In this document: positions 51,354 through 59,294 of the stretch, in pieces | Position numbering within the stretch: the stretch's first letter is position 1 | Layout: each line of letters begins with the position of its first letter | NCBI RefSeq assembly: GCF_900130055.1 | Contig: NZ_FQXU01000004.1 | Coordinates: 62,001-126,000 of the forward strand | Length of the DNA: 64,000 nt | Origin: Clostridium intestinale DSM 6191 | Lineage (GTDB): Bacteria > Bacillota > Clostridia > Clostridiales > Clostridiaceae | Reading direction: 5' to 3' | Notes under the pieces: model-generated | What the model was told of the DNA's origin: nothing | Seen by the model: the letters and a program-made list of their open reading frames with translations, nothing else | Database searches by the model: none | Position numbers and translations under genes: made by a program

Positions 51354-51466
51354 TATGATGAACCTCTCGTTTATCATATTTTATCATGGGCCTCTTATAT
51401 TTCTTCATATACCTTTTCTTGGACATCATATCTGATGTACCTTTTGATGGTCCTCTTATTTGCCCT
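51354..51466. repeat. Array of degenerate 12-bp repeats (copy b)
   Basis: Units include TATGATGAACCT (51354), TTATCATGGGCCT (51381), TTTCTTGGACAT (51415), TCTGATGTACCT (51431), TTTGATGGTCCT (51443) and CTTATTTGCCCT (51455). The last three are directly adjacent. It is the same family and orientation as 30431-30515. Confidence 0.8.
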
Positions 51467-51590
51467 AGTAAAATCAACTTTGTTTTAATAATCAAGATTA
51501 TAATTTCTTTTTTGAATCTTGATAACCCTTACCTAAAATAAATATAATCACCCCAATTAACAAAGAAAATCCTTTCAATGAAACTAAGTA

Positions 51591-51881
51591 TTAATTGTAA
51601 TATGACTGAATTGATAAAATTAAACATAACCATCCTGAAGCAAAAATATTTAAGCAAATTGAAAAAATAAGATAACCACGACCAGCTCTTTTGTTTATTT
51701 TCATTTCCTTAAGTGATGATATAATAGCAATAATTGATATTACTATCATTGCAATCATTGATGTTATAAAGTTATAATATGAAAGCCTTGGTTGTTTAAT
51801 TATTGAGTAATCTAAATACCTAAATAGTAGAAAAATAACAGCATATAGAATTATATAAAACCATGGTTTCTTAAATATCAT
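51591..51881 (-). CDS. Hypothetical small membrane protein, 96 residues
   Basis: It has three hydrophobic helices (about 6-22, 36-58 and 70-90) with basic loops (KEMKINKRAGRG). A GAGGAGTGA site precedes the ATG. I do not recognise the family. It lies in a run of small genes and acetyltransferases separated by 12-bp repeats; a single unit sits 20 bases before its start. Confidence 0.65.
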   Translation of the reverse strand: MIFKKPWFYIILYAVIFLLFRYLDYSIIKQPRLSYYNFITSMIAMIVISIIAIISSLKEMKINKRAGRGYLIFSICLNIFASGWLCLILSIQSYYN

Positions 51882-51900
51882 GAAATCACTCCTCTATTAT

Positions 51901-51912
51901 TTTGATGGGCCT
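51901..51912. repeat. Single exact 12-bp repeat unit (copy c)
   Basis: TTTGATGGGCCT, identical to the copies at 60967-60978 and 61597-61608, lies between two minus-strand genes. Confidence 0.8.
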
Positions 51913-51949
51913 AGTTAACTAAGATTACTTTAGTAATCAAGATGATGAT

Positions 51950-52699
51950 TTATTTTTTAAGTATCCTCTTTAAATAAGCTATATCTAACAAATTTATAGT
52001 TTCAAAATTCCCTTTATAAAAAACAGCCCAGTTATTGAAAACACAAGGTAACGTCTTTGCTCTTTGTAGAGTATCCACTTGATTTAAAGATACAGGAACT
52101 TCATTCATTTCACAATACTGTTTTATCATCTCAATACTTTGATAAACATATGGACATTGCATATCATAATAAATTGTTAATTCTTCACTTTCAATTTTAT
52201 GATTTTTAACACTGGATGAAAATTTTGGCATTGTACCATCAAAAGAAAGCGCAAGTAATTCATAATCGTCATCTGTATTATCAACAACCTCAAAGCCGAA
52301 CTTCTTAACAAATGATTGGTCTGAAAGCCAAGCCTTCTGCTTTTTTGCTCCAAGCATGCAAATTCCTGATTTCCCCTTTGCTTTAGCATCAGCTAAACAA
52401 TACTCCATCAACAAATTTCCATAACCTTTTCCCTTGTAATTACCTGAAACCCATAAACAATACACATAATAATAGTTGTCTCCGATTATTGGAACCCAAG
52501 CTGTTTCGAGAGGAGCATACTCAATAAAAACAGTAGCTTTTTCATTTAATTTTCTAAAGACATGACCTTCATTTAACCGTTCTGACAGCCATTCTTTTTT
52601 TGCATCAATACCTTTATGTGGCTTTTTACTACGTATAATGCAGCATACATGCTCATTGGCAAGGTTTTCTTTTGTTAGGTTTATAAATTCAGCACACAT
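51950..52699 (-). CDS. GNAT acetyltransferase with C-terminal YoaP-like domain (copy 2)
   Basis: This 249-residue protein is a paralogue of the one at 18430-19176. GNAT motif A is in VSGNYKGKGYGNLLMEYCLADAK; the YoaP-like thioredoxin-fold tail (about 175-249) has YDMQCPYVYQSIEMIKQY, with one Cys. The N terminus shares the HVCCIIRSKKPHKG pattern. The two copies differ enough to suggest separate substrates. Confidence 0.85.
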   Translation of the reverse strand: MCAEFINLTKENLANEHVCCIIRSKKPHKGIDAKKEWLSERLNEGHVFRKLNEKATVFIEYAPLETAWVPIIGDNYYYVYCLWVSGNYKGKGYGNLLMEYCLADAKAKGKSGICMLGAKKQKAWLSDQSFVKKFGFEVVDNTDDDYELLALSFDGTMPKFSSSVKNHKIESEELTIYYDMQCPYVYQSIEMIKQYCEMNEVPVSLNQVDTLQRAKTLPCVFNNWAVFYKGNFETINLLDIAYLKRILKK

Positions 52700-52755
52700 G
52701 TTTTAATTCTCCTCCCTTACAAAGCCTAATTCTTAAATTACTTCCAATCTATGAT

Positions 52756-53235
52756 TTATTTCATATAATTTCTTATTGTGTCTACAGTTACTAATATATC
52801 ATTGATGTTTTCTTTAGTTTTGTTGTTCTCTTTGGCATAAAGAAAAATATCGCGAACTGAAGATAATGAATTTGCAAACTTCTCATCCATCCACTCATAT
52901 CTTGGCAACAACCATAAATGAAAGTGCCTTGACCTTTCTTCTTGAATAATTGTTACTTCTTTAATATCACTTATGATTTTTAATGCTTCTCTCGCCTTAT
53001 AAGCTAACTCAAATAGTTCTTGTGATTCCTCATAAGTTAATTCTGAAATTGACTTAATATGTTTTTTTGAATCAATTATTAAAAATGCCTTAATTGGAAC
53101 TTCTGGGTCTTGATGAAGAACGAAATTTTTAGTGCTTTTTATTATATCACCAGGCGGAGTAAACTCACCATTTCCTATGGAGCAGCCTAAACATTCACAA
53201 CTCCATTCCTTATCTAAAATATCTCTTATTATCAT
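52756..53235 (-). CDS. HIT-family protein (nucleotide hydrolase/transferase)
   Basis: This 159-residue protein has the histidine-triad motif as RHFHLWLLPR near residue 113-122. It keeps HxHxW rather than the full HxHxH, as in atypical HIT enzymes. An N-terminal CECLGCSIG holds a Cys pair that may bind zinc. Relatives hydrolyse dinucleoside polyphosphates or AMP-linked amines. I chose ATG 53235 because GAGGAGAGG lies before it. Confidence 0.8.
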   Translation of the reverse strand: MIIRDILDKEWSCECLGCSIGNGEFTPPGDIIKSTKNFVLHQDPEVPIKAFLIIDSKKHIKSISELTYEESQELFELAYKAREALKIISDIKEVTIIQEERSRHFHLWLLPRYEWMDEKFANSLSSVRDIFLYAKENNKTKENINDILVTVDTIRNYMK

Positions 53236-53305
53236 AAAATCCTCTCCTCTAAAACTCAATGCCTCTCATTTTTTAAATATATAAATAAAGATAAATTCAG
53301 CATAT

Positions 53306-53767
53306 TTACAACAAATTTAGTTTGGGAACCTGAATGAAACTAAGGTATATTAATGATGTTATTATTACTATGTTTATAGAATAACTTAACATTAAAAATT
53401 TTATTTCTTTAAAGTCATTTCTTTTTTCTCTATAATTTCGTGCTGATACAACTATGCTAATCAATAGGATTATAAGTTGTACTATAATAAACAAGTAGTT
53501 CCAGAATAAGGTTTCAGAATTTAATGTTATTCCTTTTGAAATCCTTGATATCTCATTATTTATAAAAATAGAAATTACTTGAACCCAAGGTAACATTATT
53601 ATTAATGCCAATGAATATCTTTTTATATATTTTACCTTTAAAAAATACAGTATTAATATATTTAAGATGATTATTAACATACTGATTATAAAGTTATCCA
53701 TAATTGTCCATAGACCTTGTACATAAAAAAGCCATTGTACACCAAAAAACATAAATATCTGATTCAT
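53306..53767 (-). CDS. Hypothetical membrane protein, 153 residues
   Basis: It has four to five hydrophobic helices with few charges and no motif that I recognise. ATG 53767 follows AAGGGG; the frame opens further upstream at 53815, without a site. It lies between HIT and GNAT genes, with no clear functional link. Confidence 0.6.
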   Translation of the reverse strand: MNQIFMFFGVQWLFYVQGLWTIMDNFIISMLIIILNILILYFLKVKYIKRYSLALIIMLPWVQVISIFINNEISRISKGITLNSETLFWNYLFIIVQLIILLISIVVSARNYREKRNDFKEIKFLMLSYSINIVIITSLIYLSFIQVPKLNLL

Positions 53768-53864
53768 ATCTTTCCCCTTTGAAGTTAATTTGCATAGTTC
53801 ATATCTCTTATTCAAATTATTAATTAAAATACAGTACCTTACACTTTATTTCAATATTTTAAAT

Positions 53865-54305
53865 CTACTTTCCTAAAACAATAAGATTTCCTAAAGGTCG
53901 AAAACCGTTTTTCTCATAAAACTTATAAGATGGATAGTCTTTTTCTGTATTAAGTATCATGCCTTGAACATTCTCATCCAATAATAATTTTTCTATATGA
54001 TTTAGGAATAAACTTCCGATACCTTCCCCTTGATAATCATAACTTATACAAAACTCATCTATATAATACTCCATGCCACATATCCAAGGCTTTTTCATAC
54101 CTATACTTAATGCTACAATTTTACTATTTACTAAACCTATATAACCTAAAAAATAATTGTTTTGCATATGATTTATGAAAAATTTCTTTACCTGCTCTTT
54201 TGAATCATATTCGTCATTCCAAGGTTCTTTTGAAAATGTATCTATAAATAAATCAACACACTCTTCTAAATATTTCTCTTCAAATTTATTTACTTTAATC
54301 TCCAT
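53865..54305 (-). CDS. GNAT acetyltransferase
   Basis: This 146-residue single-domain enzyme has FSKEPWNDEY near the start, motif A CISYDYQGEGIGSLFLNHIEKLL and motif B NTEKDYPSYKFYEKNGFRPLG. Several relatives acetylate aminoglycosides or small amines; nothing here fixes the substrate. I chose ATG 54305 because GGAG lies upstream, between it and an earlier ATG at 54317. Confidence 0.85.
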   Translation of the reverse strand: MEIKVNKFEEKYLEECVDLFIDTFSKEPWNDEYDSKEQVKKFFINHMQNNYFLGYIGLVNSKIVALSIGMKKPWICGMEYYIDEFCISYDYQGEGIGSLFLNHIEKLLLDENVQGMILNTEKDYPSYKFYEKNGFRPLGNLIVLGK

Positions 54306-54392
54306 TTTATACTCCATATTTCTTTTAATTTACTATTTCTCTATCTCTTACCATAACTATGATTAAATTATACCACGTTTTGTAAATATATT

Positions 54393-54458
54393 CTTCATGC
54401 ACCTTTTCTTATACCTAATTTTTATCTTCATATCCCTGATGCACCTCTTGATGGGCCT
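54393..54458. repeat. Array of degenerate 12-bp repeats (copy d)
   Basis: Units are CTTCATGCACCT (54393), TTTCTTATACCT (54405), CTTCATATCCCT (54426), a GATGCACCT piece (54438) and CTTGATGGGCCT (54447). The array ends two bases before the stop of the EFR1 gene. Confidence 0.85.
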
Positions 54459-54460
54459 AG

Positions 54461-55252
54461 TTAAAATATCTTAACATTAGGATTTTTATATCTTTTTCTT
54501 TTCATGGTTTTCTTATCCCATTGAATAGCTTCTTTAGGACAATATTGAATACATGCTGTACATTGTTCACACTTGTGTTTCCATGTTGGTTTTTCTCCAT
54601 TAAATTCTATATTCTCTACTGGACAAACTTTTTCACAAAGCTTGCAACCATTACATTCATCAGTTACCCAAAAGTTTCTATCACTTTCATGAAAGCCTTC
54701 AACTATTTTATTAGTTTGTTTAATAAAAATCTTATCAACTAATCTATCAAGAACTAAACTTGTCACCTCACATGAGTGATTTTTTCTTTCCTTAATTATT
54801 TTTGATATCATTTCTATCTTTTTCTTTTCTTGATTAAAAACATCATTATAAGTGTGCATGTCTTTAGTATCATATTTTAGAATATTATTTGCAGGCATTT
54901 TAACTAAAAACCCTGAATTTAGATGTCCATGATTTTTTTCTAATAAATCTTTGAGTTTAAATAATACCTTAGCAGGTGCACCTCCATGAGTTACTATACT
55001 AAAAACATAGGTATCCTCACTTAAGTTTAAGCTTTTCATTACCTTCTCAACTATTAAAGGCAACCGTGCATAATAAACAGGAAATATTATTCCAAGAATT
55101 TTTGATTTAACCTCTATCTTTTCATCATTTCTCATAGAAGCTATCTTACATAAATTAAGAGTAGATAAGCTATTTTGAATATCTTTTGCTACTTGATAAC
55201 TGTTTCCTGTACCTGAAAAGTAAAGTATAGTATCTTCATTAATGATCATCAT
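54461..55252 (-). CDS. EFR1-family flavodoxin-ferredoxin fusion
   Basis: This 263-residue protein joins an N-terminal flavodoxin-like domain (about 1-165, ILYFSGTGNSYQVAKDI as the FMN phosphate loop) to a C-terminal 2x[4Fe-4S] ferredoxin (about 195-240, CNGCKLCEKVCP and CEQCTACIQYCP). It should carry electrons inside the cell between flavin and iron-sulfur partners. The family (EFR1) is widespread in anaerobes, with no settled partner. A G-rich site precedes the paired ATGs. Confidence 0.9.
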   Translation of the reverse strand: MMIINEDTILYFSGTGNSYQVAKDIQNSLSTLNLCKIASMRNDEKIEVKSKILGIIFPVYYARLPLIVEKVMKSLNLSEDTYVFSIVTHGGAPAKVLFKLKDLLEKNHGHLNSGFLVKMPANNILKYDTKDMHTYNDVFNQEKKKIEMISKIIKERKNHSCEVTSLVLDRLVDKIFIKQTNKIVEGFHESDRNFWVTDECNGCKLCEKVCPVENIEFNGEKPTWKHKCEQCTACIQYCPKEAIQWDKKTMKRKRYKNPNVKIF

Positions 55253-55318
55253 AAATGCCCCCTTTTCTTTTACAGAAAGTATACACCTTGTACCATACTA
55301 CAGAGTCAAGCGCAAAAT

Positions 55319-55352
55319 AAAAGCTTTCTTGAAATACCTCAAGAAAGCTTTT
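55319..55352 (-). terminator. Terminator of the 50-residue membrane-protein gene
   Basis: AAAAGCTTTCTTGA pairs with TCAAGAAAGCTTTT (one-base offset), and a T-run follows on the minus strand. Confidence 0.85.
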
Positions 55353-55362
55353 GATATACTAG

Positions 55363-55515
55363 TTATTCTCTTCTGCTACCTAAAAACTTATCATACAAAA
55401 ATACAATAGCCGCAACTACCAATAATATATGTATAAGCCCTCCTCCTATTCTAAATAGAAGACCTAATAACCAAAAGAAAACTACAATTCCACCTAACCA
55501 TCTTAAAAATTTCAT
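55363..55515 (-). CDS. Lmo0937-family small membrane protein, 50 residues
   Basis: A complete small gene with GGAGAG before ATG 55515 and its own terminator. The product has two hydrophobic segments (IVVFFWLLGLLFRIGGG and LIHILLVVAAIVFLYDKF). The LGLLF...GGLIHILLVVA pattern is that of the lmo0937 family found across Firmicutes, whose function is unknown but which is often stress-linked. Confidence 0.8.
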   Translation of the reverse strand: MKFLRWLGGIVVFFWLLGLLFRIGGGLIHILLVVAAIVFLYDKFLGSRRE

Positions 55516-55610
55516 TATAATCTCTCCTTTCTGCCTAGCTTCTAAATAGTTTGTATTGTCTATTTTTGTTTTATTATACCATAATATGCGTTATTAAACA
55601 ATAATTATTG

Positions 55611-56006
55611 TTATTTATTTTCTTTTCTATAGCATTCTCTGTTTTCTGATAGTACATTATCATTAACTTTTTCTAAAAGCTTTTTTGTTTCACTTAAAGC
55701 ATCTATTTTAACCTGTAATTCCTTGATTTTTTCTTCAACTATTATCTTTATACCTTCAACATGTCCACCTAATATATCTTCATATACCTCATCGAAAATC
55801 ACTTTTATTTCTTTTAAAGAAAAACCATAACTTTTAACCATTAGAATAAATTCAACTTTCTCAACCTCATCTTCTGAATAAAGTCTATAGCCATTTTTAT
55901 CCCTTTTGTTTTCTGTTAATAATCCTATATTCTCATAATATCTTATAGTTTCCCTATTTATATTTAACTTTTTTACTACCTCTCCAATTTTATAATAATT
56001 TTTCAT
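55611..56006 (-). CDS. MerR-family regulator
   Basis: This 131-residue protein has the MerR HTH (about 3-72, KIGEVVKKLNINRETIRYYENIGLL) and a dimer helix (about 80-115), then a short tail with one Cys pattern (ENRECYRK). It has no large effector domain. It overlaps the deoxyribosyltransferase-like gene upstream by 17 bases, so the two are coupled. The signal is unknown, possibly metal or redox. Confidence 0.85.
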   Translation of the reverse strand: MKNYYKIGEVVKKLNINRETIRYYENIGLLTENKRDKNGYRLYSEDEVEKVEFILMVKSYGFSLKEIKVIFDEVYEDILGGHVEGIKIIVEEKIKELQVKIDALSETKKLLEKVNDNVLSENRECYRKENK

Positions 56007-56322
56007 AAAAATACTTTACCTCTTTACCTTTTTGTAAAGCATATTGAATTTCTTTTTTGGTACTTTCTCCAATATATCCATTTGCATTTACAACATATAT
56101 TCCATCTGACATATCTATCTTATGATAATGAAGTTTTTCAAATAGTTTAATCTGCTCTTCAGTTATTTCTATATTATCACTTTGTTCAAAAAAACCTACT
56201 GTTAAAACTATACATCCATCTAATGTTAGTTTTGCCATTACTTCTTCAAATTGTTTCTTAAATTTTGTAGATCCACAAAGTGTAATTATTTTAGGTCTCA
56301 AATCTGTAGTATTTTCCATCAT
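55990..56322 (-). CDS. Nucleoside 2-deoxyribosyltransferase-like protein
   Basis: The 110-residue protein has the fold marks of this superfamily: ITLCGSTKFKKQFEEVMAKLTLDGCIVLTVGFF, an acidic DMSDGIYVVNANGYIGEST motif and a final beta strand. Such proteins cut or move the base of nucleosides or nucleotide-like compounds. It overlaps the MerR gene and follows the MarR gene by 14 bases, so the three form one operon. The substrate is unknown. Confidence 0.75.
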   Translation of the reverse strand: MMENTTDLRPKIITLCGSTKFKKQFEEVMAKLTLDGCIVLTVGFFEQSDNIEITEEQIKLFEKLHYHKIDMSDGIYVVNANGYIGESTKKEIQYALQKGKEVKYFYEKLL

Positions 56323-56336
56323 ATTAACCTCTTTTC

Positions 56337-56813
56337 CTAGATATTATTAGTTAAGTCATCTAAAAACTTATTTATAGCAACTAATTCTTCTGTGCTATAT
56401 TTTGAAATCATATCTTCAAATTTTTCATTCTGAGCCTTATGAATTTTTTCATGTATAAAAAATATTTCTCTACCTAACTTTGTTAGTATGTAATAAACTT
56501 CTTTTTTATTGCTTTCAAGTTTATCTGACTTTATTAAATCCTTGTCAAGGAGTTTAGTTGTTATTTTAGATATAGCCCCCTTAGTCATATTCAATTCTTT
56601 TGATATAAATGTTGTATTAGAAAATTTATTTTTTCCTATACAATCAATAACATGAACTTCTGACAAAGTTAAATTTTTATTTAATAGTTCTGCTATTTCA
56701 TATTTATCTAACATCTCTTCTAAAGCTTTTTCATGTTCATCATCAAAGCTCCTTAATCTATTTATCAACATACTCATCTTTTTTGTTATATCTTGAACTT
56801 TATTATTATCCAT
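56337..56813 (-). CDS. MarR-family regulator
   Basis: This 158-residue regulator has a MarR winged HTH (about 52-118, LSEVHVIDCIGKNKFSNTTFISKELNMTKGAISKITTKLLDKDLI). It is divergent from the ferredoxin gene. TTTC-N4-GAAA type sites lie before its own start and before the ferredoxin, which suggests it controls both directions. Confidence 0.88.
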   Translation of the reverse strand: MDNNKVQDITKKMSMLINRLRSFDDEHEKALEEMLDKYEIAELLNKNLTLSEVHVIDCIGKNKFSNTTFISKELNMTKGAISKITTKLLDKDLIKSDKLESNKKEVYYILTKLGREIFFIHEKIHKAQNEKFEDMISKYSTEELVAINKFLDDLTNNI

Positions 56814-56835
56814 AATTCTTCTCCTAAATATATAC

Positions 56836-56847
56836 TTTCCTAAGAAA
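56836..56847. promoter_or_regulatory. MarR-type site before the marR gene
   Basis: TTTC-CTAA-GAAA, a dyad 23 bases before the start, matches the reverse of the sites at 56901 and 56938. Confidence 0.5.
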
Positions 56848-56900
56848 CAATGTAATTATATCATTTTAAGTTTTTTATATCAACAAGGTGAAACTTATTG

Positions 56901-56957
56901 TTTACAAGGAAACCATGTTGTGTTAATATTATTTTAGTTTCTCAGGAAACCATGTTG
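56901..56957. promoter_or_regulatory. Two copies of a 20-bp direct repeat before the ferredoxin gene
   Basis: TTTACAAGGAAACCATGTTG at 56901-56920 and TTTCTCAGGAAACCATGTTG at 56938-56957 differ at three positions and start 37 bases apart. The second contains the dyad GTTTC-TCAG-GAAAC. Confidence 0.65.
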
Positions 56958-56997
56958 ATACCTAAATATTTTCTTAACTTGAAGGGAGAAATACATT

Positions 56998-57219
56998 GTG
57001 TTTAAGTTCATGCATTCTATTTTAAAATCAAAAGGAAATATAAAAAATGATACAAGCTCCTGCGTATATTGTGGAAAATGCGAAAAAATTTGCCCAGCTA
57101 ATGCTATAAAAGTAACTCCAAATGAAGGTACATGGGTAATTGACAATGAGGTTTGCGTTAGATGCAAAAGATGTGTAAAAACTTGCCCAAAACAGTCTTT
57201 ATCACTTGTGAAGAATTAG
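56998..57219 (+). CDS. 2x[4Fe-4S] ferredoxin
   Basis: This 73-residue electron carrier has two cluster motifs, CVYCGKCEKICP (about 23-34) and CVRCKRCVKTCP (about 53-64), each with four Cys. The GTG start at 56998 follows AAGGGAG by about 10 bases; ATG 57010 is a weaker choice. It has its own terminator and is divergent from a MarR regulator, whose candidate sites cover its promoter. Confidence 0.88.
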   Translation: MFKFMHSILKSKGNIKNDTSSCVYCGKCEKICPANAIKVTPNEGTWVIDNEVCVRCKRCVKTCPKQSLSLVKN

Positions 57220-57237
57220 GTTTAATCTATAATAATA

Positions 57238-57272
57238 AAGCTGGAGTTATAGCTTATCCATAACTCCAGCTT
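57238..57272. terminator. Convergent terminator of ferredoxin and oxidoreductase
   Basis: A perfect 13-bp stem AAGCTGGAGTTAT / ATAACTCCAGCTT between convergent genes. Confidence 0.85.
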
Positions 57273-57283
57273 CTATAGTATTT

Positions 57284-58261
57284 TTAAAGGTCAGCTGGGA
57301 ACTTAATATCTAATTGACTTCTAACCTCGTCCATTATTTTTACTTCAATAACTGAATACTTATTATGTTTATGTGCATTTTCCTTTGAATTTATTAATCT
57401 TACTATTTCTTCAACTTCATAATACATGTTGTTAGGATGTTTACTTATTTCAATCTCTTCTGTTTCTCCGTTATTGTAGATGATTGAAAGTTCTCTTGTA
57501 TCTGGTATTTCTTTTATTATCATACAGCCTTTTTCCCCTTGAATTTGACTAGGTAGCTTTGAATTAGTTATTTTTGAATATAATAACTCACCTTGCATAC
57601 CATCATATTCAACTAAAATAGTTCCTGCTCCATCAATTCCATTTTCTAATTTTACAGCACTTGCTACTATCTTTTTAGGCATTCCAAAAAGTTTTACCAT
57701 TGGGTGGATACAGTAAACACCTATATCCATAAGTGCTCCGTTTGAAAATTTAGGATTAAAAGCATTTTCTATAACACCATTTTTAAAATTATCATATCTT
57801 GAAGAGTATTGGCAGTACTGGAATGTAAGTCTTCTTACTTTTCCTATCTTATGAAGATTATCTTGTATTGCCTTAAATCCAGGATCAAAAACTGGACGCA
57901 TTGCTTCTAATAAAATAACTCCATTATCATCTGCAGCTTTTAACATAGCTTCTAACTCCTTAATATTAGATGCTATGGTTTTTTCACATAAAACATGTTT
58001 TTTACCATTTAACATTTTTATTGATTGACTAGCATGTAGACTATTAGGACTAGCTACATACACTGCATCTATTTCATTGCTTGCTGCAAGTTCATCTAAA
58101 TCATCATAAACTAAGGTAACTCCATATTTACTTCCAAACTCTAACGCTTTCTCTTTACTTCTTGAATAAACAGCTGCTAACTTAAAATCTTCACATAACA
58201 TAGCTGCATTCAAAAATCCATCTGTTATCTTATTAGTACCTATTACCGCAAATCTTACCAT
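57284..58261 (-). CDS. Gfo/Idh/MocA-family oxidoreductase
   Basis: The 325-residue enzyme has an N-terminal NAD(P)-binding Rossmann fold (VRFAVIGTNKITDGFLNAA; CEKTIASN with the catalytic-type Lys of the EKP-like motif) and a C-terminal sheet domain (FNPKFSNGALMDIGVYCIHPMVKLFG). It probably oxidises or reduces a sugar or polyol. GGAGG precedes the ATG. It follows the heme operon but is separated by 97 bases. Confidence 0.88.
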   Translation of the reverse strand: MVRFAVIGTNKITDGFLNAAMLCEDFKLAAVYSRSKEKALEFGSKYGVTLVYDDLDELAASNEIDAVYVASPNSLHASQSIKMLNGKKHVLCEKTIASNIKELEAMLKAADDNGVILLEAMRPVFDPGFKAIQDNLHKIGKVRRLTFQYCQYSSRYDNFKNGVIENAFNPKFSNGALMDIGVYCIHPMVKLFGMPKKIVASAVKLENGIDGAGTILVEYDGMQGELLYSKITNSKLPSQIQGEKGCMIIKEIPDTRELSIIYNNGETEEIEISKHPNNMYYEVEEIVRLINSKENAHKHNKYSVIEVKIMDEVRSQLDIKFPADL

Positions 58262-58357
58262 TTTGCTACCTCCTTTTTCCTATATAAATAGTTTACATTA
58301 CATACGGTATCAATTCAATAATCCTTTACTTAGTATTAAACTTTAGAGTAGGTTTTG

Positions 58358-58837
58358 TTATATATGTTCTTCTGCAAAATATTTCATGCTACTTTTTTTA
58401 AGTTCTTCAGTGCTATATAATATGCTGTAAGTTTTAATCCCAGATGCTTCTGAAATTCTTTCAACTATTTTCTCGCAAGTTTTTTTATCTTCTCCATGAA
58501 TCATAGTAAATACATTATAAGGCCAATTAGGATAGGTTGGTCTTTCATAACAGTGAGTAACTTCTGAAAATGAAACCATAATCTTACTCACTCTCTTAAT
58601 CTCTTTTTCTGGAACGACCCATACTACCATTCCATTCCCTTTTATTCCAACATTTCTGTGATTTAGAGAAGCACCAAATCTTCTTATAACTCCTCTATCC
58701 TTAAGTTCTTTTATCCTATCTAAGAGTTCTTCTTCTGTAATTCCAAGTTCACAGGCTATCTCTTCATATGGATTAGGAACTAGGGGTAAATCTTCTTGAA
58801 GTTTTCTAATTATAGCTTTATCTAAATAACTAAACAT
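58358..58837 (-). CDS. ahbB: Siroheme decarboxylase subunit AhbB
   Basis: This 159-residue Lrp/AsnC-like protein has an N-terminal HTH-like part (about 1-60, PNPYEEIACELGITEEELLDRIKELKDRGVIRRFGASLNHRNVG). Its C-terminal ferredoxin-like fold (about 70-150) is the active part in this family. With AhbA it removes two acetate carboxyls of siroheme to give 12,18-didecarboxysiroheme. The RRFGASLNHR motif is typical of the AhbB/NirL side. It overlaps ahbA by eight bases and is the last gene of the operon. Confidence 0.88.
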   Translation of the reverse strand: MFSYLDKAIIRKLQEDLPLVPNPYEEIACELGITEEELLDRIKELKDRGVIRRFGASLNHRNVGIKGNGMVVWVVPEKEIKRVSKIMVSFSEVTHCYERPTYPNWPYNVFTMIHGEDKKTCEKIVERISEASGIKTYSILYSTEELKKSSMKYFAEEHI

Positions 58838-59294
58838 AGCTTTTCTCCTTAAGATTAAAACTCACATTTATCTTAAATAAATTTATAGAAGGTAATTCCA
58901 TTATCTCTTCTATTCCTGTATTACTCTTAATTTCCTCAAGTATTCTTTTAACATTTTCTCTAGATGACGCTGTTAAAGTAAACCACATGTTAAAGCTGTG
59001 CTCTCTAATATAATTGTGGGTAACTCCATCATAGCTATTTATAATTTTTGAAACTTCTTTAATTTTTTCCTTTGGAACTTTAACTGCACATAAAGTGCTA
59101 TAATAACCTACCTTTTTAGAATTAACTATTCCTCCTAAACGCCTTATATAACCATCTTTTTTAAGATCTTTTAGAAGTTCTATAACCTTAATTTCACTTA
59201 CTCCTAGTTTCTCTGATATCTTTAAATAAGGTCTTGATTCTAATGGAAATTCATTTTGAATTAAATTAAGTAAATCAACACATATCTTATCCAT
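58830..59294 (-). CDS. ahbA: Siroheme decarboxylase subunit AhbA
   Basis: This 154-residue partner of AhbB has the same fold. Marks are SRPYLKISEKLGVSEIKVIELLKDLKKDGYIRRLGGIVNSKKVGYYSTLCAVKVP and HSFNMWFTLTA, typical of the AhbA/NirD-G side. I chose ATG 59294, not an earlier in-frame ATG, because it follows GAGG inside the end of ahbD and gives the family's usual N terminus. It overlaps ahbD by eight bases (ATGGATAA) and ahbB by eight bases, so all three are coupled. Confidence 0.88.
   Translation of the reverse strand: MDKICVDLLNLIQNEFPLESRPYLKISEKLGVSEIKVIELLKDLKKDGYIRRLGGIVNSKKVGYYSTLCAVKVPKEKIKEVSKIINSYDGVTHNYIREHSFNMWFTLTASSRENVKRILEEIKSNTGIEEIMELPSINLFKINVSFNLKEKSYV

Noticed and set aside
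56934-57167. 77-codon minus-strand frame
   Set aside because: It is antisense to the ferredoxin, whose two cluster motifs are unambiguous.
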